DNA from: CAVRQM01 sp965246915
Lineage (GTDB): Bacteria > Pseudomonadota > Alphaproteobacteria > Acetobacterales > Acetobacteraceae
Direction of reading: 5' to 3'
Length of the DNA stretch: 64,000 nucleotides
Assembly: GCA_965246915.1 (NCBI GenBank)
Contig: CBDFGB010000025.1
Coordinates: forward strand, 248,001-312,000
The notes beneath the pieces were generated by a model. That model had not been told where the DNA came from. It searched no databases and saw only the letters and a list, made by a program, of their open reading frames with translations. Position numbers and translations under genes: made by a program. This document shows positions 10,256 to 19,167 of the stretch, piece by piece (position 1 is the first letter of the stretch; every line of letters begins with the position of its first letter).

Positions 10256-10348
10256 GCAAAGGCAGGCAAGACCAGGGCTCCGCCCTGGACCCGCCAAGGG
10301 CGCGCCCTTGGAACCCGTTCTCAGAGTCGGGTTTCCGACGGCCTTTGC
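10256..10348. repeat. Multi-hairpin palindromic element in the spacer
   Basis: An outer pair GCAAAGGC (10256) and GCCTTTGC (10341-10348) encloses two perfect 7-bp hairpins: CCAGGGC/GCCCTGG at 10272-10288 and CCAAGGG/CCCTTGG at 10294-10311 with a CGCG loop. A short GTCGG..CCGAC hairpin follows. This looks like a dispersed GC-rich palindrome of the kind common in Acetobacteraceae. The rest of the spacer up to about 10730 holds a boxA-like TTGTTCTTTGCA near 10424 and no gene. Confidence 0.6.
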
Positions 10349-11158
10349 CTCTCTGTTCTGCTGATCGCGGAATTCCAATCGGCCGGCCCTGCGGGGTTTT
10401 GGCCCGGTACGCGCAGTGCGCGGTTGTTCTTTGCAAGTGTGAATATGGTTCTGGTGCGTCTCTGGACGTATCGCGGCTCGGCTGTCCTGCTTTGGGGCGG
10501 CCGGGGCGGATTGTCCTCGTTCGCGAGGAGGGTCCGTGTCCCAGGTGTCTGACCGGCGGAGTGATCCGTCATGGGGCCGGCGATGGCTGAAGAAGCCGAT
10601 GTTCAGAGACGGAATATGTGTGTGTGACTGAGCGGAGGCTCTGCCTCGCTCGCATGGGTTTGCGTCTTCCGACGATGATCACTGACCATGGATCACTGTT
10701 CGGGGGCTGGTTCCTGTGCGTGGCGGGATGGGGTTTCGAGCACGATAAGGGCATTCGGTGGATGCCTTGGCACCAGGAGGCGATGAAGGACGTGGCACGC
10801 TGCGAAAAGCCACGGGGAGCCGCGAGCAGGCGTTGATCCGTGGATATCCGAATGGGGCAACCCACCCCTTTGGGGTACTGTCCGATGAATACATAGTCGG
10901 GCGGGGCGAACCCGGGGAACTGAAACATCTCAGTACCTGGAGGAAAAGACATCAACAGAGATTCCGCGAGTAGTGGCGAGCGAAAGCGGAACAGGCCAGT
11001 GGTTTGACATCAAGCAGCAGAACGGTCTGGAAAGGCCGGCCATAGCGGGTGATAGCCCCGTATGTGAAATGTGGTGTTGGATCCTTGAGTAGGGCGGGAC
11101 ACGTGAAATCCTGTCTGAACATGGGGGGACCACCCTCCAAGCCTAAATACTCCCTGGT

Positions 11159-11190
<32 letters not shown>

Positions 11191-11765
11191 GTGAAAAGCA
11201 CCCCGATGAGGGGAGTGAAAGAGACCTGAAACCGGATGCCTACAAGCAGTCGGAGCGGATTTTTCCGTGACGGCGTACCTTTTGTATAATGGGTCAGCGA
11301 GTTTCTGTTGGCGGCAAGCTTAAGCCGTTAGGTGTAGGCGCAGCGAAAGCGAGTCTGAACAGGGCGTTCAGTCGCCGGCAGAAGACCCGAAACCGAGTGA
11401 TCTAGCCATGGCCAGGCTGAAGGTGGGGTAACACCCACTGGAGGGCCGAACCCACGCCTGTTGAAAAAGTCGGGGATGAGCTGTGGCTAGGGGTGAAAGG
11501 CCAATCAAACTCGGAGATAGCTGGTTCTCCGCGAAATCTATTGAGGTAGATCGTCAGGTGTATGCCCCGGGGGGTAGAGCACTGGATGGGCTAGGGGGCC
11601 CCAAAGGCTTACCAAACCTAACCAAACTCCGAATACCCGGGTGTCTTGCCTGGCAGACAGACGGCGGGTGCTAAGGTCCGTCGTCGAGAGGGAAACAGCC
11701 CAGACCGCCAGCTAAGGTCCCCAAATCGTGGCTAAGTGGGAAAGGATGTGGGAATTCCAAAACAA

Positions 11766-11823
<58 letters not shown>

Positions 11824-11883
11824 TAGTCAAGAAATCCTGCGCCGAAGATGTAACGGGGCTCAAGCCACGTACCGAAGCTGCGG

Positions 11884-12326
11884 AAACAGTGGTCAGGGGT
11901 CAGGAGTCAGGGGTCAGGCAAGGTGGACGGCGCTGAAAGACTGGTGGTTTTTCAACGTGTGTTCGCGCTCTCGCTCGAGGTTCATCGAGCGAGCCTGACC
12001 TGGCCGAAGATCGAACAATATGGCGGCGTCGCGGATCAGGTGCGGCGTGCGTCGAAATCGATCTGCGCTCTCCTGGTGGAGGGCGTGGGGCGGCAGCGTG
12101 CCTCTCAGGGCGAATTCCGCCGCTATCTCGTGATGGCGCTGGGCTCGGCCGACGAGGCGCGGCTATGGTGCGCGTATGCCGAGCAACTCGGCTACGCGGA
12201 TCCGACGATCGTCACGCAGTGGCGGGCCTCCTTCGCGGAGGTTGCGCGGATGCTGCAAGGCCTGATCGCCAAGCGGGACAAGGGGTCTTCTCTGACCCCT
12301 GACCCCTGACCCCCTGACCACTGTTT
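11884..12326 (+). other. 23S rRNA intervening sequence in helix 45
   Basis: The insertion sits between CCGAAGCTGCGG and GGTAGCGGAGCGTTCCG, that is, in helix 45 (around position 1170 in E. coli numbering). Its ends form a stem of about 34 bp: 11884-11918 begins AAACAGTGGTCAGGGG and 12292-12326 ends CCCTGACCACTGTTT. I count one bulged G and one mismatch. Each arm is built from repeats of GGTCAGG. The loop carries an open reading frame for an S23-type protein. Helix 45 is a known site of such insertions in several bacterial groups. Confidence 0.92.
11923..12309 (+). CDS. 23S rRNA intervening-sequence (S23) four-helix-bundle protein
   Basis: This 128-residue protein lies wholly inside the 23S intervening sequence. 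It shows the four-helix-bundle pattern of the S23/TIGR02436 family: LVVFQRVFALSLEVHRAS, then a helix with VRRASKSICALLVEGVG, then RRYLVMALGSADEARLWCAYA. That pattern is recognised by eye. Members are pentameric helical bundles of unknown function, often encoded in rRNA insertions, and relatives include the Avd accessory protein of diversity-generating retroelements. The start is GTG at 11923, with AGGGG about 10 bases upstream in the stem. The last residues (SSLTPDP) are encoded by the right arm of the stem. Whether it is translated from the excised RNA is unknown. Confidence 0.85.
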   Translation: MDGAERLVVFQRVFALSLEVHRASLTWPKIEQYGGVADQVRRASKSICALLVEGVGRQRASQGEFRRYLVMALGSADEARLWCAYAEQLGYADPTIVTQWRASFAEVARMLQGLIAKRDKGSSLTPDP

Positions 12327-12490
12327 GGTAGCGGAGCGTTCCGTAGGCCTGTGAAGGGAGTGGGGTGACCCCTCCTGGAGGTATCGGAAGTGCGAATGCT
12401 GACATGAGTAGCGACAAACAGAGTGAGAAACTCTGTCGCCGTAAGTCCAAGGGTTCCTGCGCAAGGTTAATCCGCGCAGGGTGAGCCGGC

Positions 12491-12523
<33 letters not shown>

Positions 12524-12900
12524 GAACCAGGTGAATAGTCCTGGGCCTGCTGGAAGTGACGGACGTGAAGTGTTGTCGGGGCTTATCGGATTGTCCCGGC
12601 GGCTGGATCGTTCCAGGAAACAGCTCCAGCGTATAGACCGTACCCTAAACCGACACAGGTGGACTGGTAGAGCATACCAAGGCGCTTGAGAGAACGATGT
12701 CGAAGGAACTAGGCAAATTGCCCGCGTAACTTCGGGATAAGCGGGACCTGCCTGCGCGCAAGCGTGGGTGGGTGGCACAGACCAGGGGGTAGCGACTGTT
12801 TAGTAAAAACACAGGGCTCTGCGAAGTCGAGAGACGACGTATAGGGTCTGACGCCTGCCCGGTGCCGGAAGGTTAAGAGGAGGTGTGCAAGCACTGAATT

Positions 12901-12991
<91 letters not shown>

Positions 12992-13245
12992 CGACTTCCC
13001 CACTGTCTCCGGCATCGGCTCAGCGAAATTGAATTCCCCGTGAAGATGCGGGGTACCCGCGGTCAGACGGAAAGACCCTATGAACCTTTACTGCAGCTTT
13101 GCAGTGGCATCAGGGGGGCGCTGTGTAGGATAGGCGGGAGGCATCGAAGCCGGGGCGCTAGCTCTGGTGGAGCCACCCTTGAAATACCGCCCTGCGCGCT
13201 TCTGATGTCTAACCGCGGTCGGTCATCCCGATCCGGGACCCTGCA

Positions 13246-13277
<32 letters not shown>

Positions 13278-13419
13278 CAAAGTGTAACGGAGGCGCGCGA
13301 TGGTGGGCTCAGGCCGGTCGGACATCGGCTGCTGAGTGCAATGGCATAAGCCCGCCTGACTGCGAGACCGACAGGTCGAGCAGAGACGAAAGTCGGCCAT
13401 AGTGATCCGGTGGTCCCGC

Positions 13420-13455
<36 letters not shown>

Positions 13456-13487
13456 TAGGGATAACAGGCTGATCTCCCCCAAGAGTC

Positions 13488-13534
<47 letters not shown>

Positions 13535-13546
13535 CGGGGCTGGAGC

Positions 13547-13600
<54 letters not shown>

Positions 13601-13656
13601 GAACGTCGTGAGACAGTTCGGTCCCTATCTGCCGTGGGTGTTGGAGACTTGAGAGG

Positions 13657-13690
<34 letters not shown>

Positions 13691-13746
13691 CACCTCTGGT
13701 GCACCGGTTGTCGCGCCAGCGGCACCGCCGGGTAGCTATGTGCGGA

Positions 13747-13778
<32 letters not shown>

Positions 13779-13945
13779 ACCCCCCTCGAAACCAGGTCTC
13801 CCAGGGAGCAATCCCGGAAGGGCCGTGATAGACCATCACGTCGATAGGCCGGAGGTAGAAGCGCGGCAACGCGCGCAGCCGACCGGTCCTAATCGCCCGA
13901 AAGGCTCGAAATCCTACCCACCACGCACAGCAGTCAACCTCGGAG

Positions 13946-14082
13946 CAGTGGTCATTCGTCAGTGATCAGTGGTCAGGAGGACGCGACAGCACGCGAGGCA
14001 ACGCATCCGCCTCGGCGCAGACACATGAAACCACCAGAACCTCTTGCCTCGTGATCACTGATCACCAATCACTAATCACTGG
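13946..14082. repeat. CAGTGGTCA/CAGTGATCA repeats in the 23S-5S spacer
   Basis: The left block (13946-13977) holds CAGTGGTCA, CAGTGATCAGTGGTCAGG, and the right block (14051-14082) holds GTGATCACTGATCACC and AATCACTAATCACTGG. GTGATCAGTG at 13962-13971 is complementary to CACTGATCAC at 14056-14065. The 180-bp spacer has no gene. The words match those at the ends of the 23S insertion and in the 16S-23S spacer. Confidence 0.7.
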
Positions 14083-14096
14083 CGTGATGTCTGGAC

Positions 14097-14214
14097 GACC
14101 TGGTGGCCATGGCGGGGTGCCCGCACCCGATCCCATCCCGAACTCGGCCGTGAAAACCCCCAGCGCCCATGGTACTGCATCTCAAGATGCGGGAGAGTAG
14201 GTCGCCGCCAGGTC
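14097..14214 (+). rRNA. rrf: 5S ribosomal RNA
   Basis: About 118 nt. GACCTGGTGGCCATGGCGGG at the 5' end pairs with the CCGCCAGGTC 3' end. The internal CCGATCCCATCCCGAACTCGG block is diagnostic. Flanking CTGGA and TCCAG extend the stem. Confidence 0.96.
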
Positions 14215-14303
14215 TTCCAGACATCATCCAAGTGGCACGCGGACAGTCGCCGTGACCAGGAGAACCCCTCCTCGCCACGCCCCCACTGCCCGCCATCCAC
14301 CAT

Positions 14304-14380
<77 letters not shown>

Positions 14381-14506
14381 TATCTCCCAAAATAAAATAG
14401 CGAAACGGAGGAAGCGGCACCCTTGAGTGGGCACGGTGCGCATTGTTCCCAACGCTACGGTCACGCGTTAACGTGATGACGTGATGCCTGTTCAAACCAT
14501 CGGCAC

Positions 14507-17008
14507 GTGTCCAGCGTCGTTTCTCTGCTCGCGCCGATGCGCGTCGGGAGCGACAAGGAGTTTCGAAGTTTGGATGGCAATCGACAACGCATGGATGACG
14601 TGAGCCTGAATATGTCCGGTCCGGGCGACCGGTATTTGTCGCTGCTCAGCCAACTCTCAATTGGACCCGAGATCGACTGGGCTCCCCGTCATCTCCGCAC
14701 CAGCGCTTGGCTCGAACACGTACCGTTTGCGTTCTGGCTGGTAAAAGTTCTTCGCCCACTTCAGATCGTCGAGCTCGGGACACATTCGGGCGTCTCGTAT
14801 GGAGCCTTTTGCCAAGCCGTCACCCAACTCCAACTTCCCACGCGTTGCTTTGCGATCGACACGTGGGCGGGTGACGCCCATGCCGGCGCCTACGACGAAG
14901 AGGTGTTTCGGGATATCAGTGCCGTCAATGAGGCCGACTGGGCCAGTTTTTCGACTCTGATTCGGTCGACATTTGCGGACGCCCGGCAGAATTTCCCCAC
15001 CGGCGAGATCGATATTCTGCACATCGATGGCTTTCATACGTACGAGGCTGTCTCCGAGGATTTCAATTTGTGGCGCGATGCGTTGTCCGAACGCGGGATC
15101 GTCCTGTTTCATGACACCAACGAACGCCAGCCCGATTTCGGTGTCTGGCGACTGTGGCGGCAAGTGGCTGAGCGACATCCGCATTTCGAACTGGTCCATG
15201 GGCATGGCCTCGGCGTCGCCGCTGTCGGCCGTGACATGCCGGCGGCGTTGCAGTCGCTGTTTAGCCTCGTAGACGATGCTGAACGCCTTGCGGCAGTCAG
15301 AGGACTTTTTGCGTCAAGAGGACGAGCCGTCCACGATCGCCTGGCCGCGATCGACCTTTGGCAATGGCGAAACGGCCGGCCTTCCGGCGAAGCGCCCGAG
15401 ACGAGCGCCCGGTCCGATGAGATGAACCAACTTCGCGAGCAACTTCGCGCGACGACCGATCGCCTGCAAGACATGCATGATGACGCCGCTGCATCGTCCA
15501 TCGTGCTGGAGCGAGACCGGCTTTCGCAGTTGGTGGCGACGCGCGACGCGGAGATCGCCGCCCTGATCGATCGCAACGCGTCGACCGAAGTGCAATTGGC
15601 GGAACTGGATGCGCACCTCGAGGCGGTCGCCGCCGAGACTGCCCGGCTCAGCGCGCAGAACGATGCCCTGCTCCGATCATCGTCCTGGCGCATTACAAGA
15701 CCGCTGCGGGCCGCGACCCGGCTCATCCGCGGCCAATCGGTCGAACGGTCTGAACGCGCAACGCGTGCGATATCCGCTTTCCAACCCGGCGCGGTTTCGG
15801 CCAATCCGGCGCGCGCCCCCCAGACCGTCCGCGCGATAGCCGGCCACGAAACGGCTCAAACGGCCGAGGGAATGCTGACGGCGCAATTCAGCAATCTATT
15901 GCCAATTGCAGTCTATCCAGAGCTTGAGGCGGCTCGTCGGGTCACCATGATCACCGACAGCGTGAATGCGGGGAGCTTGTTTGGCGGGGTAGCCACCGCA
16001 ATCAACCTCGCAGCCTTGCTCGCGGAACGCCTTGGGGTGCAGCTTCGCATCGTCACGCGCAACGACCCGCCCAATTCTGATAATGTCGGAGCAGTGCTCC
16101 AACTCAGCGGCATTGCATACCCTGGAAACATCGAGTTTCTTCATTGTGATGCCACCGCCGACAGCCGTGGCCTCGGTATGACGTCGGACGACCTCGTGCT
16201 GACCACCTCGTGGTGGAGTACCTTCTCGGCGATACGCCGGATCGATCCGAGACAGATCATCTATCTGCTGCAGGAAGATGAGCGGCTGTTTTACCCGGCT
16301 GGGATACAGCAGCTGCTGTGTTCCGAGGTCTTGCAGGACGATCGGCTGAGATTCATCGTCAACACGGAGATGCTACGGCAGCACTTCATAGCCAGCGGCA
16401 TTTCCGGCTTTGCAAGCGCGAGCATCGCGTTCGAGCCCGCCTTTCCGGACCGGATCTACTTTCCGCAGGTCCGGGAGCCGGCCGCGCCGCGGCGCCTCAT
16501 GTTCTATGCACGACCCAATCATGCTCGCAACCTGTTCCTGCGTGGCATCGAAGTATTGACAGCGGCGATGGAGTCAGACCTGTTTCCTGTCGATGCGTGG
16601 GAATTTGTTCTCGTCGGCGCCGACATTCCGCGGCTCGTATTCCGCGCGGGCGCTCGCGTCCGTTATTCTGAGACAGTGCCATGGAACGAATACGCCGCGC
16701 TGGTAAGAGGCGCTGATATCGCCTTGTCGCTCATGTATACGCCGCATCCGAGCTATCCGCCGCTGGATGTGGCGGCGAGCGGCGGCGTCGTCGTGACCAA
16801 CCGCTTCGGCACGAAGACCTCATTGGATCGATACAGCGCCAACATCATTTGCGTCGAGCCGTCGGCGAGCGCCCTACTCGATGGCCTGCGACAGGCACGC
16901 GATCTGGTCGACGACGGCGATCGGCGTCGGGCCAACTTCGCCGCCTCGCATTTCGTTCGAGACTGGCGCGAGTCCTTCGCCCCCGTCCTCTCAAAGATCG
17001 CGATCTGA
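14507..17008 (+). CDS. Fusion of SAM methyltransferase, coiled coil and glycosyltransferase
   Basis: This 833-residue protein has three parts. Residues 60-270 form a class I methyltransferase of the Methyltransf_24 type: VELGTHSGVSYGAF (SAM loop), RCFAIDTWAGD, EIDILHIDGFHTYEAV and GIVLFHDTNE. Residues about 300-390 are heptad-rich (LREQLRATTDRLQDMHDDAA) and probably a coiled coil. Residues about 455-833 resemble WsaF/rhamnan-type GT4-like glycosyltransferases: TMITDSVNAGSLFGGVATAI, YLLQEDE, FYARPNHARNLFLRG and LDVAASGGVVVTN. It probably modifies and extends a surface glycan. The start is uncertain: GTG at 14507 lacks a clear ribosome site, and ATG at 14537, 14591 or 14612 is possible. The next gene begins 3 bp after its stop. 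Confidence 0.8.
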   Translation: MSSVVSLLAPMRVGSDKEFRSLDGNRQRMDDVSLNMSGPGDRYLSLLSQLSIGPEIDWAPRHLRTSAWLEHVPFAFWLVKVLRPLQIVELGTHSGVSYGAFCQAVTQLQLPTRCFAIDTWAGDAHAGAYDEEVFRDISAVNEADWASFSTLIRSTFADARQNFPTGEIDILHIDGFHTYEAVSEDFNLWRDALSERGIVLFHDTNERQPDFGVWRLWRQVAERHPHFELVHGHGLGVAAVGRDMPAALQSLFSLVDDAERLAAVRGLFASRGRAVHDRLAAIDLWQWRNGRPSGEAPETSARSDEMNQLREQLRATTDRLQDMHDDAAASSIVLERDRLSQLVATRDAEIAALIDRNASTEVQLAELDAHLEAVAAETARLSAQNDALLRSSSWRITRPLRAATRLIRGQSVERSERATRAISAFQPGAVSANPARAPQTVRAIAGHETAQTAEGMLTAQFSNLLPIAVYPELEAARRVTMITDSVNAGSLFGGVATAINLAALLAERLGVQLRIVTRNDPPNSDNVGAVLQLSGIAYPGNIEFLHCDATADSRGLGMTSDDLVLTTSWWSTFSAIRRIDPRQIIYLLQEDERLFYPAGIQQLLCSEVLQDDRLRFIVNTEMLRQHFIASGISGFASASIAFEPAFPDRIYFPQVREPAAPRRLMFYARPNHARNLFLRGIEVLTAAMESDLFPVDAWEFVLVGADIPRLVFRAGARVRYSETVPWNEYAALVRGADIALSLMYTPHPSYPPLDVAASGGVVVTNRFGTKTSLDRYSANIICVEPSASALLDGLRQARDLVDDGDRRRANFAASHFVRDWRESFAPVLSKIAI

Positions 17009-17011
17009 CCG

Positions 17012-18220
17012 ATGTTCCGGTCCGACTGCCCGCCGCTCGACTACATCGACCCGTTCCATCAGCCGGTTTCCGAGCGTCTCGCGGCGCTCGGCCGCGGCAG
17101 TCGCCACGTGGCTTACTTCTACGGCATTCCCGACACGAGCACGTTCCGCTACCGTGTCCTGAATATGATCGATGCGCTCGCCCTCGCCGATCCGGACGTC
17201 GGCGCGGCGTGGTTCAGCGCCTCCGATCTGGGCCATGTGGACGCCATCCTGGACCGTGCCGATGTCGTGGTGATCTGCCGCGTCCGATACACCGATGGCT
17301 TTGCTCGGATGGTCGCCGCGGCAAGGGCGCGAGGTCTGCGGGTCTTGTTTGATATCGACGACCTCGTCTTCGACGACCGTCTCACCCATCTTGTGATGGA
17401 CACGCTCGCCATCACGCCGACGGAGGATGCCTGGGATACGTGGTTTGCGTTAATCGCCCGCACCGGCGCGATGATGCGTCTTTGCGATGGCGTGATTCTG
17501 ACCAATTCGTATCTCGCGAGTCGTGCGCGGGACTTCAGCAAACTGCCGACGACCACGGTCCCGAACTTTCTGAATGCGGCACAGCTGCGTCTCTCGCGGG
17601 ATATTCTGCGGGCAAAGTCGGAAGCGGGCTTCGCTCAAGAGGGCGACCTCGTGCTCGGCTATTTCAGCGGCTCGCCAAGCCACAACCGGGATTTCGCGAT
17701 CATTGCCGGTGCGCTCGCGGGATTGATGCGCGCTCTTCCCCAGGTGCGCCTTCGCTTGGTCGGCTTTCTCGATGTGCCTATGATGTTGACGGATTTCTCG
17801 GACCGAATCGAGCGATTGCCGCTGCAGAACATTCTTAACCTCCAGCGGCTCGTGAGCGAGGTCGAGTTCAATCTCGTGCCGCTGCAGGACAATGTGTTCA
17901 CCAATTGCAAGTCGGAATTAAAAGTCTTTGAGGCGTCGGTGGTCGGCACGCTCAGCGTTGCCTCGCCCTCGTTTGCATTGCGCGGCATCATCGACGACGG
18001 CGCGGATGGCTACATAGCGCGGTCGCATCTGTGGCGAACGACGCTGGAGGAGGCAGTGGCCCGGCTCGACGAATATCCGGAAATGGCGGCCGCGGCCGCC
18101 GCCAAGGCGCTGGCGCGCTATACGCCGCGGAGCAACGGCGATGCAGTGCTGCATGCCGTGTTTGGGGATTGGCTCACCGCCTCAGTGCCGGCCGAAAGCG
18201 ATTTGGGCCTCGCTCGCTAG
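17012..18220 (+). CDS. Glycosyltransferase (GT-B fold)
   Basis: This 402-residue protein starts 3 bp after the fusion gene and ends within the GTG of the next, so the three genes are one operon. An N-terminal Rossmann-like half shows RHVAYFYGIP and VLFDIDDLVFDD (residues 111-122), common in GT4-type enzymes acting on surface polysaccharides. The second half carries LGYFSGSPSHNRDFAI, which often binds the nucleotide-sugar phosphates, and NCKSELKVFEASVVGTLSVAS near residue 305, where the usual acidic sugar-binding region lies. Donor and acceptor cannot be told from sequence. It has no membrane segment and is probably cytoplasmic. Confidence 0.82.
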   Translation: MFRSDCPPLDYIDPFHQPVSERLAALGRGSRHVAYFYGIPDTSTFRYRVLNMIDALALADPDVGAAWFSASDLGHVDAILDRADVVVICRVRYTDGFARMVAAARARGLRVLFDIDDLVFDDRLTHLVMDTLAITPTEDAWDTWFALIARTGAMMRLCDGVILTNSYLASRARDFSKLPTTTVPNFLNAAQLRLSRDILRAKSEAGFAQEGDLVLGYFSGSPSHNRDFAIIAGALAGLMRALPQVRLRLVGFLDVPMMLTDFSDRIERLPLQNILNLQRLVSEVEFNLVPLQDNVFTNCKSELKVFEASVVGTLSVASPSFALRGIIDDGADGYIARSHLWRTTLEEAVARLDEYPEMAAAAAAKALARYTPRSNGDAVLHAVFGDWLTASVPAESDLGLAR

Positions 18221-19110
18221 TGGATCGCAATACTCGCCTCATGGCTGGCGTCGCGCGCTCGGCACGCATTATCGAGGTCGGTCCAAGCTTCAATCCGATC
18301 GCGCCAAGGTCGGACGGATGGCGAACGACGATCGTCGACCATGACGACCGGGCTGGTTTGATCAAGAAATACGCGACGGCCGACGTCGACCCCTCACGGA
18401 TCGAGGATGTGGACATCATCTGGCAGGGCGGACGACTGGAGGACCAGTTTCCGAAATCCGATCACGGCGCCTACGACGCGCTCATCGCGAGCCATGTCGT
18501 CGAGCATCTGCCCGATCCACTTGGCTTCCTGGAGTCGTGCGCCAGCTTGCTCGACCCGGAGCACGGTGTGCTGCTTCTCGCGCTGCCCGACAAGCGGTGG
18601 TGCTTTGATGTCTTCCGATCGCCTTCGCTCACCGGCGACTGGCTGGAAGCCCGGGCGGCCGAACGAACCCGCCACACACGGCGGGCGGTGTTCAACGACG
18701 TCGCATATGCGACCCATCTGTCGGGACGTATCGGATGGGGCCGCGAGCCGACACAGGCTCTCCAGATGTTCCACCCGTTCCATCGAGCCGTGCACCTTTG
18801 GTCGGAGCACGATGAACGTCCGAGCGCGCCTTATCGAGATGCGCACGGATGGCAATTCACGCCCTCGAGTTTCGAGCTTATCATTCTTGAGTCGGCGGCA
18901 GGTGGATGGTCGGACTGGCGGATCGACTGGGTCGATCCGCAGCCTATGGTCGAGTTCACCGCGAGGCTTCGTCGCGGCCGTGCTGCTTTCGCCTCCGAAG
19001 CGGATCTCGACGCCGCGCGTCTCGAATTGTTGCGCCGTATATGGCTCGAGCTGCGCGAACAGACGGATTGGCTCGTCGCTCCGGGCGGACCCGCCGGCTC
19101 GTCGCCCTGA
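18220..19110 (+). CDS. SAM-dependent methyltransferase (type 11-like)
   Basis: The product is 296 residues if GTG at 18220 is the start, which overlaps the preceding stop by one base (TAGTG). ATG at 18241 is the alternative. The Rossmann methyltransferase core shows ARIIEVGPSFNPIAP (SAM loop), TTIVDHDD, DALIASHVVEHLPDPLGFL (the HVVEH motif of type 11 enzymes) and GVLLLALPDKRWCFD. The C-terminal 130 residues are longer than the minimal fold and may bind the acceptor. By context it methylates a sugar of the polysaccharide made by the two preceding genes. A longer upstream frame from 18031 is an overlap artefact. Confidence 0.82.
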   Translation: MDRNTRLMAGVARSARIIEVGPSFNPIAPRSDGWRTTIVDHDDRAGLIKKYATADVDPSRIEDVDIIWQGGRLEDQFPKSDHGAYDALIASHVVEHLPDPLGFLESCASLLDPEHGVLLLALPDKRWCFDVFRSPSLTGDWLEARAAERTRHTRRAVFNDVAYATHLSGRIGWGREPTQALQMFHPFHRAVHLWSEHDERPSAPYRDAHGWQFTPSSFELIILESAAGGWSDWRIDWVDPQPMVEFTARLRRGRAAFASEADLDAARLELLRRIWLELREQTDWLVAPGGPAGSSP

Positions 19111-19167
19111 GGCATCCCGCCCCAAGCGCTCACGTTTGAGAGAGGGTCACAGAAGCGTTAAACTCGC

